Shown: positions 1 to 5,716 of the stretch, in pieces | Layout of the letters: every line of letters starts with the position of its first letter | How positions within the stretch are numbered: position 1 is the stretch's first letter | Source: CAZADH01 sp964483805 | GTDB lineage: Bacteria > Muiribacteriota > Ozemobacteria > Ozemobacterales > Ozemobacteraceae | Length of the DNA stretch: 6,834 bases | Direction of reading: 5' to 3' | Assembly: GCA_964483805.1 (NCBI GenBank) | Contig: CAZADH010000314.1 | Span: 1-6,834 of the forward strand | The notes under the pieces: generated by a model | What the model saw: the letters and a program-made list of their open reading frames with translations, nothing else | What the model was told of the DNA's origin: nothing | Database searches by the model: none | Made by a program: the position numbers and the translations under genes

Positions 1-181
1 GGGGCGTGGCCCCTCCTGTGACCTCCCCACCGGGGGTCGCGGCCCCCGGACCCCTGCGCCAGGTGGTTCCGCGAACCAACTGCGTTCGCGGAACAGCATG
101 GGAGCGGAGCGGGCGACGTGCAACGGGGCGACCGCGCGTGGCGCTGCCGCGATATCGTGGAAACTCGACGGTGACACAGGG
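1..181. other. Non-coding GC-rich region downstream of the Mo-hydroxylase operon, with three hairpins
   Basis: No convincing gene is visible here. The stretch lies just past the stop codon of the [2Fe-2S] subunit gene. It contains three perfect inverted repeats: 1-5/9-13 (5 bp, 3-nt loop), 30-36/43-49 (7 bp, 6-nt loop) and 66-76/84-94 (11 bp). None is followed by a T-run on either strand. A FAD subunit gene, if the operon has one on this side, would have to lie further left than the window. Confidence 0.6.
66..94 (-). terminator. Perfect 11-bp stem-loop after the Mo-hydroxylase operon, possible U-less terminator
   Basis: GTTCCGCGAAC at 66-76 pairs exactly with GTTCGCGGAAC at 84-94 around a 7-nt loop. 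It lies about 90 nt beyond the stop of the minus-strand operon, where a terminator would be expected. There is no U-tract, so intrinsic termination is uncertain. Each arm is itself nearly palindromic (GTTC-N3-GAAC), so a protein-binding site or a dispersed palindromic repeat is also possible. Confidence 0.4.
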
Positions 182-682
182 TTAGTGCTTCCCCGCCTTT
201 TTCTTGCCGCTCTTCTTCATGTACTCTTGTGCCAGCAATGCGCTGGTCATTAGCGCCTCGTAGCCGGTGCAGCGGCAGAAGTGCAGCGCGATGACGTCGG
301 TGATTTCGTCGCGGGTCGCGTTCAGGTTCTTGTTGAACAGCGCATACAGCCCCATCACCAGCCCCGGGATGCAATAGCCGCACTGGACCGCGCCGCCGTC
401 GATCATCGCCTGCTGGATCGGGTGCAGCTCGCTGTCGGGTCCCGCGAGACCCTCGATCGTGACCACCTCGGCCCCTTGCAGCTTGGCCGGCGGAATCACA
501 CAACTCTTGACGGCCTCACCGTTGACGATGACCATGCACGCGCCGCACGATGCGTCGTCGCAGCCGCACTTGGTGCCGGTCAGATCGAGCTTGTCGCGTA
601 GGATGTAGAGCAGGCGCTCCCAGCCCTCGAGTTCGACAGTTCGCTTAACGCCGTTGACGACAAAATTCAGTTTCTCACCCAT
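182..682 (-). CDS. [2Fe-2S] iron-sulfur subunit of a xanthine dehydrogenase-family molybdenum hydroxylase
   Basis: This is the electron-transfer subunit of a molybdenum hydroxylase, 166 residues, the usual length for CoxS/XdhC/HcrC-type proteins. The N-terminal plant-ferredoxin-like domain carries the first cluster ligands C41, C46, C49 and C61 (motif KCGCDDASCGAC, then SC). The C-terminal helical domain carries the second set, C101 and C104 (QCGYC) plus C136 and C138 (FCRCTGY). The family passes electrons from the Mo-pterin centre to a FAD subunit or another acceptor in the cytoplasm. The start is ATG at 682 with an AAAGAGG site 6 nt upstream. It follows the catalytic subunit gene after 30 bp, so the two are almost certainly co-transcribed. 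The end is a short Lys-rich tail (KKSGKKKAGKH). The family assignment is firm; the substrate cannot be read from this subunit. Confidence 0.93.
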   Translation of the reverse strand: MGEKLNFVVNGVKRTVELEGWERLLYILRDKLDLTGTKCGCDDASCGACMVIVNGEAVKSCVIPPAKLQGAEVVTIEGLAGPDSELHPIQQAMIDGGAVQCGYCIPGLVMGLYALFNKNLNATRDEITDVIALHFCRCTGYEALMTSALLAQEYMKKSGKKKAGKH

Positions 683-712
683 GGTTGGCCTCTTTCGTCA
701 GCGTGTTCATAT

Positions 713-3127
713 TCACTTCGTTGGTTTCCGGGGCGACTTGGCGCCTCCCGCTTTCAAACTTTCGCCTTTCGCCTTCCCACTTTCCACTTTCTTCTTCCCC
801 GATGCCGCCGGACGTTTGGCCAGCGCCTCTTTCAGCTGTTCCGGGCTCACCGGAATGGCGAAGAAGTCGACGCCGATCGCGTCGTAGATGGCGTTCAGAA
901 TCGCCGGCGCGACGCCGATGGTCGGATGCTCGCCGATGCCGCGGGCGCCATACGGGCCGATCGGTTCGGGAGTCTCGATGCACTCGATCGTCTGCTTGCG
1001 CGGCGCCTCTTTGATCGACGGGAAGCGATACTTCGAGAAGAACGGGTTGATGCCCTTGCCGTCCTTGTCGAACTTCACCTCTTCGTAGAGCGCGGCGCCC
1101 ACCGACATCATCACGCCGCCCGCGATCTGGCCGCGGATCTGCTCGGGGTTGATGACCCGGCCGACGTCGAACGACGAGGCGAAGTGCTCGATGATGACCT
1201 TGCCGGTTTCCTTGTCGATCTTGATCTCGCAGCCCTGCGCGCCGAACGTGTACGACACGCCCATCGTGCCCTGGCCGGTCTCGGGATCGCCGCCCTGGTA
1301 GCGCGGCAGCCGGAAATCGGACGTCGCCTGCACGACCTCGCCGCACACCATGCCGTTTTCGTACATGTATCCGCGCACGAGTCTCTCGACCGAGATCTTC
1401 AGTTCGGGGTCATTCTTCAGGAACACATGCTCGCCATCATAATCGAGCACATCTTCTTCGACGCGCAGTGCCTGGCCCGCGGTCTTCTTCAACATCGCGA
1501 TCGCGCGGTTGCACGCCTTGACCACGGCCGCGCCGCCCTGCAGCGTGAACATCGAACCGATGGTCTGCCATTCCCAGGGCGAGAACTGCGTGTCGATCTC
1601 GGAGTAGCACCGGATGCGATCGGGCGAGATCTTGAGCGTCTCGGCGGCGATCTGCTTGACCACCGTGCGCAGTCCCTGGCCGACTTCGGCGCCACCGCAG
1701 TTCACGACGACGCTGCCGTCGGCGTTGAACTTCACGTAGCAGCCCTTCGACGAGAACGGCGCGCCCTTCGGTGTCTTCACCACGGCCGCGAACCCGCGCC
1801 CGTAGACGTAGCGGTCATCTTCGCGCGGTTTTTCGCCGCTGAAGATGGCCTTTTTCACGACTGCGGCGCACTTGCGCACATCGCCGTTCGACTCGTACAT
1901 GCGCTCGCCAACCGACGACTTCTTGCCCGCGCCCAGGTAGTTCTTCTCGCGCAACGCGAAGCCCGTCATGTTCAGTCGGCGCGCGAGGATGTCCATCAGA
2001 CGCTCGACCGCGAGTTGGCCCTCGGGATGGCCGTAGCCGCGATACGCGCCCACCGGCGGCGTGTTCGTGTAGACGAGGAACGACTCGTTGTGGATATTCG
2101 GAAAGTCATACGCGCCGGCGCAGTTGTGCCCGGCGGCGATGCTGACGTGCACGCCCGTATCAGAATACGCGCCGGTCGCGTGGTGGACCGTCGTCCTCAG
2201 AGCGGTCACGCGCCCGTCTTTCTTGGCGCCGATCTTCATGTGGATCTTCATGCCGTGGCCGAGCAGCGTGCTCAGGAAGTCTTCTTTGCGGCTGGCGACC
2301 CACTTGACTGGATGACCCGGTACGAAGCTGGCGATCCAGGCGATGGTCTGTTCGACGGTAATATCGGACTTGTAACCGAAGCACCCGCCAAGTTCGGGGA
2401 TGTGCACGCGTACGTCTGACTCGGGCAGCTTGTAGACCCGCGCCAGTTCCTCGCGGATGACGAACGGGCAGATCGACGACGACCAGACCTCGATCGTCTT
2501 GTCTTCATGGAACCATACGATCGAGCCGTGCGGTTCGATCGCGGCGCACGAGCCGTGCGGGAAGGTGAACTCGCCCTCGACGCTGATGTCGGCTTCGTCG
2601 AGCGCCTTCTCGACATCGCCCTTCTTGAGCGCGTAATGATTCGCGATGTTCGTGCCCGGCTTGGGCCCGAGCCCCGGCAGATGCCAGTAGTCGCCGCTGT
2701 TTTCGTGAATCAGGGTCGCGCCCTTCTTCATCGCATCGGCGGCCTGCACGTAGACCGGCAGCGGCTCGTAGACGACCTTGATCTTCTTGAGCGCCTGCTT
2801 CGCCGCATTGGGATTCACCGCAATGACCGCCGCCACCGGCTCGCCGATATACCGGACCTTGTCGACCGCCATCGGCGTCAGATCGCGGATGTTGTCTCCA
2901 TACCGGAAATCGCAGCCCTTGCCCGTCACGACCTTGACCACGCCCTCGCAGCCTTCGGCCTCGCGCGTGTCGATCGAGACGATGCGGGCATGCGCAAAAT
3001 CGGGCCGCAGAATCGCGGCATGCAGCATGCCCGGCAGCTTGATGTCGTTGAGGTAAAACGCCTTGCCCGTGACCTTCTTGATGGCATCGGGCCGTTTGAT
3101 ATTCTTGCCTACGTATTTCAGGTCCAC
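713..3127 (-). CDS. Molybdopterin-binding catalytic subunit of a xanthine dehydrogenase-family hydroxylase
   Basis: This is the large catalytic subunit that hydroxylates a substrate, usually an N-heterocycle or aldehyde, at a molybdenum-pterin centre. I place the start at GTG 3127, giving 804 residues: AAGGAGG lies 5 nt upstream and family similarity begins right there (VDLKYVGKNIKRPDA). Reading from further upstream would add 26 residues and translate the ribosome site. Order of motifs: aldehyde-oxidase a/b hammerhead domain (about 10-120), then GGCFGYK (247-253), AYRGYGHPE (361-369, Arg363 matching the catalytic-pocket Arg of xanthine oxidase), GGAEVGQG (478-485), and GIGEHP with the expected catalytic Glu733. 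The Glu that follows GGGFGGK in bovine xanthine oxidase is Ser254 here, so xanthine is not assured as substrate. The last 30 residues are a Lys/Ser/Gly-rich tail encoded by repetitive purine-rich DNA. It heads an operon with the [2Fe-2S] gene. Confidence 0.93.
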   Translation of the reverse strand: MDLKYVGKNIKRPDAIKKVTGKAFYLNDIKLPGMLHAAILRPDFAHARIVSIDTREAEGCEGVVKVVTGKGCDFRYGDNIRDLTPMAVDKVRYIGEPVAAVIAVNPNAAKQALKKIKVVYEPLPVYVQAADAMKKGATLIHENSGDYWHLPGLGPKPGTNIANHYALKKGDVEKALDEADISVEGEFTFPHGSCAAIEPHGSIVWFHEDKTIEVWSSSICPFVIREELARVYKLPESDVRVHIPELGGCFGYKSDITVEQTIAWIASFVPGHPVKWVASRKEDFLSTLLGHGMKIHMKIGAKKDGRVTALRTTVHHATGAYSDTGVHVSIAAGHNCAGAYDFPNIHNESFLVYTNTPPVGAYRGYGHPEGQLAVERLMDILARRLNMTGFALREKNYLGAGKKSSVGERMYESNGDVRKCAAVVKKAIFSGEKPREDDRYVYGRGFAAVVKTPKGAPFSSKGCYVKFNADGSVVVNCGGAEVGQGLRTVVKQIAAETLKISPDRIRCYSEIDTQFSPWEWQTIGSMFTLQGGAAVVKACNRAIAMLKKTAGQALRVEEDVLDYDGEHVFLKNDPELKISVERLVRGYMYENGMVCGEVVQATSDFRLPRYQGGDPETGQGTMGVSYTFGAQGCEIKIDKETGKVIIEHFASSFDVGRVINPEQIRGQIAGGVMMSVGAALYEEVKFDKDGKGINPFFSKYRFPSIKEAPRKQTIECIETPEPIGPYGARGIGEHPTIGVAPAILNAIYDAIGVDFFAIPVSPEQLKEALAKRPAASGKKKVESGKAKGESLKAGGAKSPRKPTK
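744..800. repeat. Purine-rich low-complexity repeat inside the 3' end of the Mo-subunit gene
   Basis: Read on the minus strand the stretch is almost pure purine, with repeated GAAAG, GAAAGTGG and GGCGAAA units. It encodes the Lys/Ser/Gly-rich tail (about residues 776-799) that lies beyond the family's normal end near EQLKEAL. Similar purine-rich units are often seen as dispersed intergenic repeats. I infer that such a repeat has been captured into the reading frame. Confidence 0.5.
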
Positions 3128-3132
3128 GCCGA

Positions 3133-3139
3133 CCTCCTT
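3133..3139 (-). promoter_or_regulatory. Ribosome binding site that decides the GTG start of the Mo subunit
   Basis: On the minus strand this reads AAGGAGG, followed by TCGGC and GTG. It is a full-strength Shine-Dalgarno at 5-nt spacing. It rules against an ATG further upstream, because translation from there would run through this site. Confidence 0.85.
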
Positions 3140-3249
3140 GATCGCTCGACAGGTTCGCCAATCATTCCCTTGAACGGGTTTATTGAAACATAGGGCGGCA
3201 AGCAATAAAAGCGGCGTTGGAGTGGTGCTGGAGTAGGCCCCCTCCCCAG

Positions 3250-3275
3250 CCCTCCCCCGCGGCCACGGGAGAGGG
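3250..3275. repeat. GC-rich palindrome, CCCTC...GAGGG type
   Basis: CCCTCCCCCG (3250-3259) faces CGGGAGAGGG (3266-3275), with one mismatch in 10 bp and a 6-nt loop. The right arm is also the start of the first tandem repeat copy. It resembles extragenic palindromic elements with CCCTCTCCC/GGGAGAGGG arms found between genes in many high-GC genomes. Confidence 0.5.
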
Positions 3276-3391
3276 AGCCGGAAGAGCCATCGTCTGGCAT
3301 CTGCAATGCAGGTAGAAAGGCCTGCGTCTTTCCTCCACCGCCGCCGCGGGAGAGGGGGCCGGAAGAACCATCGTCTGGCACCTGCACTGCA
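3266..3391. repeat. Two-copy imperfect tandem repeat, 81-bp period
   Basis: The copy starting at 3266 and the copy starting at 3347 match at 41 of 45 positions (3266-3310 versus 3347-3391). Both begin CGGGAGAGGG and share CCATCGTCTGGCA. Similarity fades over the next 26 bases (15 of 26). The period of 81 bp is a multiple of three, so it shows up as a 27-residue repeat in spurious frames. Confidence 0.75.
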
Positions 3392-3491
3392 TGCAAGAAA
3401 ATCTGCTTTTGTCCTGCGCCGCGCGGCTCGTGGGATGGCGCAGGAGCCGCCGTGGTCTCGCCTCGAAACGAAGGACCGAAACCGGAAAATT

Positions 3492-3520
3492 CCCTCTCCC
3501 GCGCCCGGCGCGGGGAAGGG
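3492..3520. repeat. GC-rich palindrome, third CCCTCTCCC-type element
   Basis: CCCTCTCCCGCGCC (3492-3505) faces GGCGCGGGGAAGGG (3507-3520) and pairs at 12 of 14 positions. The left arm has the same CCCTCTCCCG core as the complement of the 3266 repeat start, so all these elements look like members of one family. No T-run follows on either strand. Confidence 0.5.
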
Positions 3521-3580
3521 TCAGGGGCGCCCGGCCGAGGGAGGGGGCCTTGGTCCTTTGTCGCTTCCTCCGCGCCACGA

Positions 3581-3609
3581 TTGACAATCCCCCCGCCAGA
3601 AGTCACACT
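3581..3609 (+). promoter_or_regulatory. Candidate sigma-70 type promoter of the phosphorylase gene
   Basis: A perfect TTGACA (3581-3586) is followed, after 17 bp, by CACACT (3604-3609), which matches TATAAT at three of six positions. This would start transcription near 3616, leaving a leader of about 37 nt with the ribosome site. The -35 is convincing; the -10 is weak. Confidence 0.45.
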
Positions 3610-3639
3610 GCAGGAAACTGGTCGCGATTCCATTTCATC

Positions 3640-3647
3640 AAGGAGGA
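3640..3647 (+). promoter_or_regulatory. Ribosome binding site that decides the GTG start of the phosphorylase gene
   Basis: AAGGAGGA sits just upstream of GTG 3653, with 6 nt between AGGAGG and the start codon. It places the start there and not at an in-frame ATG 201 bp upstream. Confidence 0.85.
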
Positions 3648-3652
3648 ACTTC

Positions 3653-4420
3653 GTGGCAGACCTCGATCCCAACATTCAATATCACGTCAATATGCGCAAA
3701 GGTGATGTGGGCCGTTACGTCATCCTGCCCGGTGACCCGGGCCGTGTGCCGAAGATCGCCGCTTTCTTCGACAACGCGAAGGAAGTCACCTTCAACCGCG
3801 AATACCGCACCTGGACCGGCACCCTCGACGGCGTCAAGGTGTCCTGCACCTCCACCGGCATCGGCTGCCCCTCGACCGCGATCGCCGTCGAAGAGCTGAT
3901 CAAGCTCGGCGCCGACACCTTCATCCGCGTCGGCACCGCCGGCTCGCTGCAGAAGGCCGTCGGCCTCGGCGACATCTGCATCACCACCGCCGCTGTTCGC
4001 GAGGAAGGCACGACCCACCAGTACGTGCCCGCGAGTTATCCAGCTGTCGCCGACCTGGACGTCACGATCGCTCTGCGCGAAGCCGCCAAGAAGCTGGGCC
4101 TCAAGTATCACTGCGGCATCGGCCACTGCAAAGACGCGTTCTACATCGAGGGCGAAGACACCCCGCTGCCCATCGACAAAGAGAACAAGATGAAGTGGGA
4201 CGCCTGGTACCGCTCGAACGTCATCTCGACGTCGATGGAATCGGCAGCTCTCTATGTCGTCTCGTCGATCCGGAAGGTCCGGGCCAGCGAGGTGCTCGCC
4301 ATCATCGGTCTGACCTACGACGATCAGCCGATCGTCGCCAAGGTCGGCGTCGATGAGGCGATCAAGACCGCGATCGAGGCGGTGCGGATTCTCATCAAGC
4401 AGGACGGGGCGAAGAAGTAA
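3653..4420 (+). CDS. udp: Uridine phosphorylase family nucleoside phosphorylase
   Basis: The family cleaves nucleosides with phosphate to give ribose-1-phosphate and a free base in the cytoplasm, typically as homohexamers. The 255-residue length matches E. coli Udp (253). Visible motifs: PGDPGRV (26-32, with phosphate-binding Gly27 and Arg31), NREYRTW (Arg49), STGIGCPSTAIAVEEL (67-82), FIRVGTAG (Arg92, Thr95), DAFY (161-164) and MESAAL (195-200, ribose site). The uracil-recognising Gln and Arg of E. coli Udp (GQER) are not present: the matching stretch reads FYIEGEDTP (163-171). Base specificity is therefore uncertain, and a different pyrimidine or a purine nucleoside is possible. The gene is divergent from the Mo-hydroxylase operon, has its own promoter candidate and ends before a strong hairpin. 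Upstream in-frame codons are low-complexity and cross the promoter, so the GTG start is preferred. Confidence 0.9.
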   Translation: MADLDPNIQYHVNMRKGDVGRYVILPGDPGRVPKIAAFFDNAKEVTFNREYRTWTGTLDGVKVSCTSTGIGCPSTAIAVEELIKLGADTFIRVGTAGSLQKAVGLGDICITTAAVREEGTTHQYVPASYPAVADLDVTIALREAAKKLGLKYHCGIGHCKDAFYIEGEDTPLPIDKENKMKWDAWYRSNVISTSMESAALYVVSSIRKVRASEVLAIIGLTYDDQPIVAKVGVDEAIKTAIEAVRILIKQDGAKK

Positions 4421-4457
4421 CGTCGGTCAGCGTTTCGATCGCATACATCGTATTGCA

Positions 4458-4491
4458 ACAGCGGCCGGGTTCGCGAGAACCCGGCCGCTGT
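4458..4491 (+). terminator. Strong 15-bp hairpin with GCGA loop after the phosphorylase gene
   Basis: CAGCGGCCGGGTTC (4459-4472) pairs perfectly with GAACCCGGCCGCTG (4477-4490) across a GCGA (GNRA) tetraloop, and A4458-T4491 extends the stem. It starts 38 nt after the stop codon. No U-tract follows (TCACTATCGG). It lies between two convergent genes, so it could serve both strands. Confidence 0.65.
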
Positions 4492-4507
4492 CACTATCGG
4501 TAGGAAT

Positions 4508-4520
4508 CAGGCCAAGCCTG
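4508..4520. repeat. Small hairpin in the convergent intergenic region
   Basis: CAGGC and GCCTG form a 5-bp stem around CAA. The surrounding 4492-4649 shows no recognisable gene and no clear terminator for the minus-strand sugar transferase. Confidence 0.3.
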
Positions 4521-4649
4521 GTCGACGAAATGAGGGTTCAGTCAGGGGTTCGATGGGGACGGGTTTGTGGCGGGGCGCTCCCGTAACCCCCAAACGCTGG
4601 ATTCTCAAAGGCTGCATCGAGAGGAGAGAGCCGACCTCTGGCAAGGTAG

Positions 4650-5564
4650 CTAGACCCACTCGGCGACGGCGAAAGCGACGCAACCCAGGATGATGTTGCC
4701 GGCAATGAAGAAGAGGGTGACCTGCTTGTGGGTGTATCCGGCCTGGACCGCACGCTGATACAGGTGTGACCGGTGGGCCTCCCAGATCTTCTCGCCGTTG
4801 AAAAGCCGCCGGAACAACGTGAACGTCGCATCGACCCAGAACATCGCAAGCAGGATCAGCCAGGTGCCGAACCCGCCTTTGAAGCCCCATCCCGAAGCGA
4901 TCGCCAGGCAACCGAAAACAAACCCGAGAAAGCCACTTCCAACATCGCCCATGAAGATCTTCGCCGGGGGCCAGTTCCAGAACAGAAAACCCAGCGATGA
5001 TGCGGCAATGAGGGCCGAAACGACCCCGGCCGCCTCGTGGCCGTGGCGGAGCGAGATCAGCGCCCCGAAGATGCCGACGCAGACGGCTTCGCTGCCGGCA
5101 AGGCCGTCGATGCCATCCATGAAATTATAGAAGTTGATGGCCCAGACGATGCCTATGGCGGAGATCCAGAACAGCGGGTGATCCGGTCGGTGGGCGGACA
5201 GCAGCCATGTTGCCGCCACGGCTGCGGTGACGTGTCCGGAAAACCGTTTCGCCGCGCCGAGTTGGTAACAGTCGTCGAGCCACCCCAACACGGCGACCAG
5301 AGCGGCAACGAGTGCGACCCCGGCCCATGTCGAAGGAATGCCCGGTACGGATGGCGTTGCCGCAATGATGACGGCGGCGACGAACACGATCGCGATGGCC
5401 GCACCGCCACCGCGGGGCGTGGGGGCATCGTGCGAACTGCGGTCGTTGGGGATGTCGAGAATGGCCCGTTTCAGGGCGAAGCGACGGATCAGGTGCACGC
5501 CGGCGGTCGAGGCAACCACGGCGGCGCCGGTGATCAGCAATCCCCCGGAGGCAAAGTCAGGCAT
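4650..5564 (-). CDS. WbpL/WecA-like undecaprenyl-phosphate sugar-1-phosphate transferase (glycosyltransferase family 4)
   Basis: This integral membrane enzyme moves a HexNAc-1-phosphate from a UDP-sugar to undecaprenyl phosphate, the first step of a surface polysaccharide such as O-antigen. It has 304 residues, about 10 hydrophobic segments (roughly 8-27, 55-70, 82-95, 111-124, 131-146, 160-173, 177-197, 211-226, 233-251, 283-300). Family motifs: LDIPNDRSSHDAPTPRGGG (36-54), the Asp pair D97-D98, NFYNFMDGIDG (144-154, with D150 and D153), FMGDVGSG (204-211), and the cytoplasmic HRSHLYQR (264-271). The RSSH and PRGGG signature favours WbpL-like enzymes over MraY. The exact sugar cannot be told. 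The start ATG 5564 has only a weak, distant purine run upstream. Its upstream region now holds an insertion sequence and, beyond it, a divergent regulator gene. Confidence 0.88.
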   Translation of the reverse strand: MPDFASGGLLITGAAVVASTAGVHLIRRFALKRAILDIPNDRSSHDAPTPRGGGAAIAIVFVAAVIIAATPSVPGIPSTWAGVALVAALVAVLGWLDDCYQLGAAKRFSGHVTAAVAATWLLSAHRPDHPLFWISAIGIVWAINFYNFMDGIDGLAGSEAVCVGIFGALISLRHGHEAAGVVSALIAASSLGFLFWNWPPAKIFMGDVGSGFLGFVFGCLAIASGWGFKGGFGTWLILLAMFWVDATFTLFRRLFNGEKIWEAHRSHLYQRAVQAGYTHKQVTLFFIAGNIILGCVAFAVAEWV

Positions 5565-5600
5565 GTCGTGAGGGCAGGCCCTTTCAGAATTGTGGTCGTC

Positions 5601-5606
5601 ATTCTA
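5601..5606 (-). promoter_or_regulatory. Possible -10 element of the sugar transferase gene
   Basis: On the minus strand this reads TAGAAT (five of six to consensus), 36 nt upstream of the ATG. No good -35 lies at normal spacing. It sits on the gene side of the insertion sequence, so it would not be broken by it. Confidence 0.25.
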
Positions 5607-5649
5607 ACCCAGAGCGGACGCGGAGTGGACAAGAAATTCGGTCTGTGTC

Positions 5650-5652
5650 TTA
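5650..5652. repeat. Left target-site duplication TTA
   Basis: TTA directly precedes the left inverted repeat and is repeated at 6532-6534 after the right one. A 3-bp T-N-A duplication fits the IS5 family. Confidence 0.7.
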
Positions 5653-5670
5653 GAGCGCCTAACAAAACCA
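5653..5670. repeat. Left terminal inverted repeat of the IS
   Basis: GAGCGCCTAACAAAACCA. It matches the reverse complement of 6514-6531 at 17 of 18 positions; the single difference is A versus C at position 13. Confidence 0.9.
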
Positions 5671-5716
5671 GCCATGGGCCCTTGTACTTTCGCATGGTTC
5701 TTGGTACGTTTTGCCC

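Larger units (their letters stand above)
3128..3652. other. Intergenic region between divergent Mo-hydroxylase operon and phosphorylase gene
   Basis: These 525 bp hold the two oppositely directed gene starts. From left to right they contain the leader of the Mo operon, AT-richer DNA (3170-3220), a palindrome (3250-3275), two copies of a tandem repeat (from 3266 and 3347), another palindrome (3492-3520), and the promoter and ribosome site of the phosphorylase gene. Open frames crossing it are low-complexity and GC-driven, and I do not regard them as genes. No clear promoter for the Mo operon was found. Confidence 0.7.

Noticed and set aside
926..2419. Long (497-codon) plus-strand open frame opposite the Mo subunit
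   Set aside because: It is antisense to a clearly conserved gene, has an Arg/His/Asp-rich composition typical of high-GC shadow frames, and shows no recognisable motif.
3266..3391. Possible CRISPR repeats
   Set aside because: Only two copies, with 81-bp spacing and gradually decaying similarity. There are no unique spacers and no cas genes.
3452..3652. 67-codon N-terminal extension of the phosphorylase
   Set aside because: It would run through the TTGACA promoter candidate and the AAGGAGGA ribosome site. Family similarity starts at about GTG 3653.
3128..3652. Purine riboswitch or similar leader for the Mo-hydroxylase or phosphorylase gene
   Set aside because: I could not recognise conserved riboswitch core sequences. 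The structure present is explained by the GC palindromes and tandem repeat.
3118..3675. Minus-strand 185-codon frame containing a 27-residue repeat
   Set aside because: The repeat arises from the 81-bp DNA duplication. The frame is low-complexity and overlaps the ribosome sites and starts of both flanking genes.
4507..4649. Small open frames between the phosphorylase and sugar transferase genes
   Set aside because: Short, Arg-rich, no ribosome site and no recognisable family. They may be remnants but nothing supports a gene.
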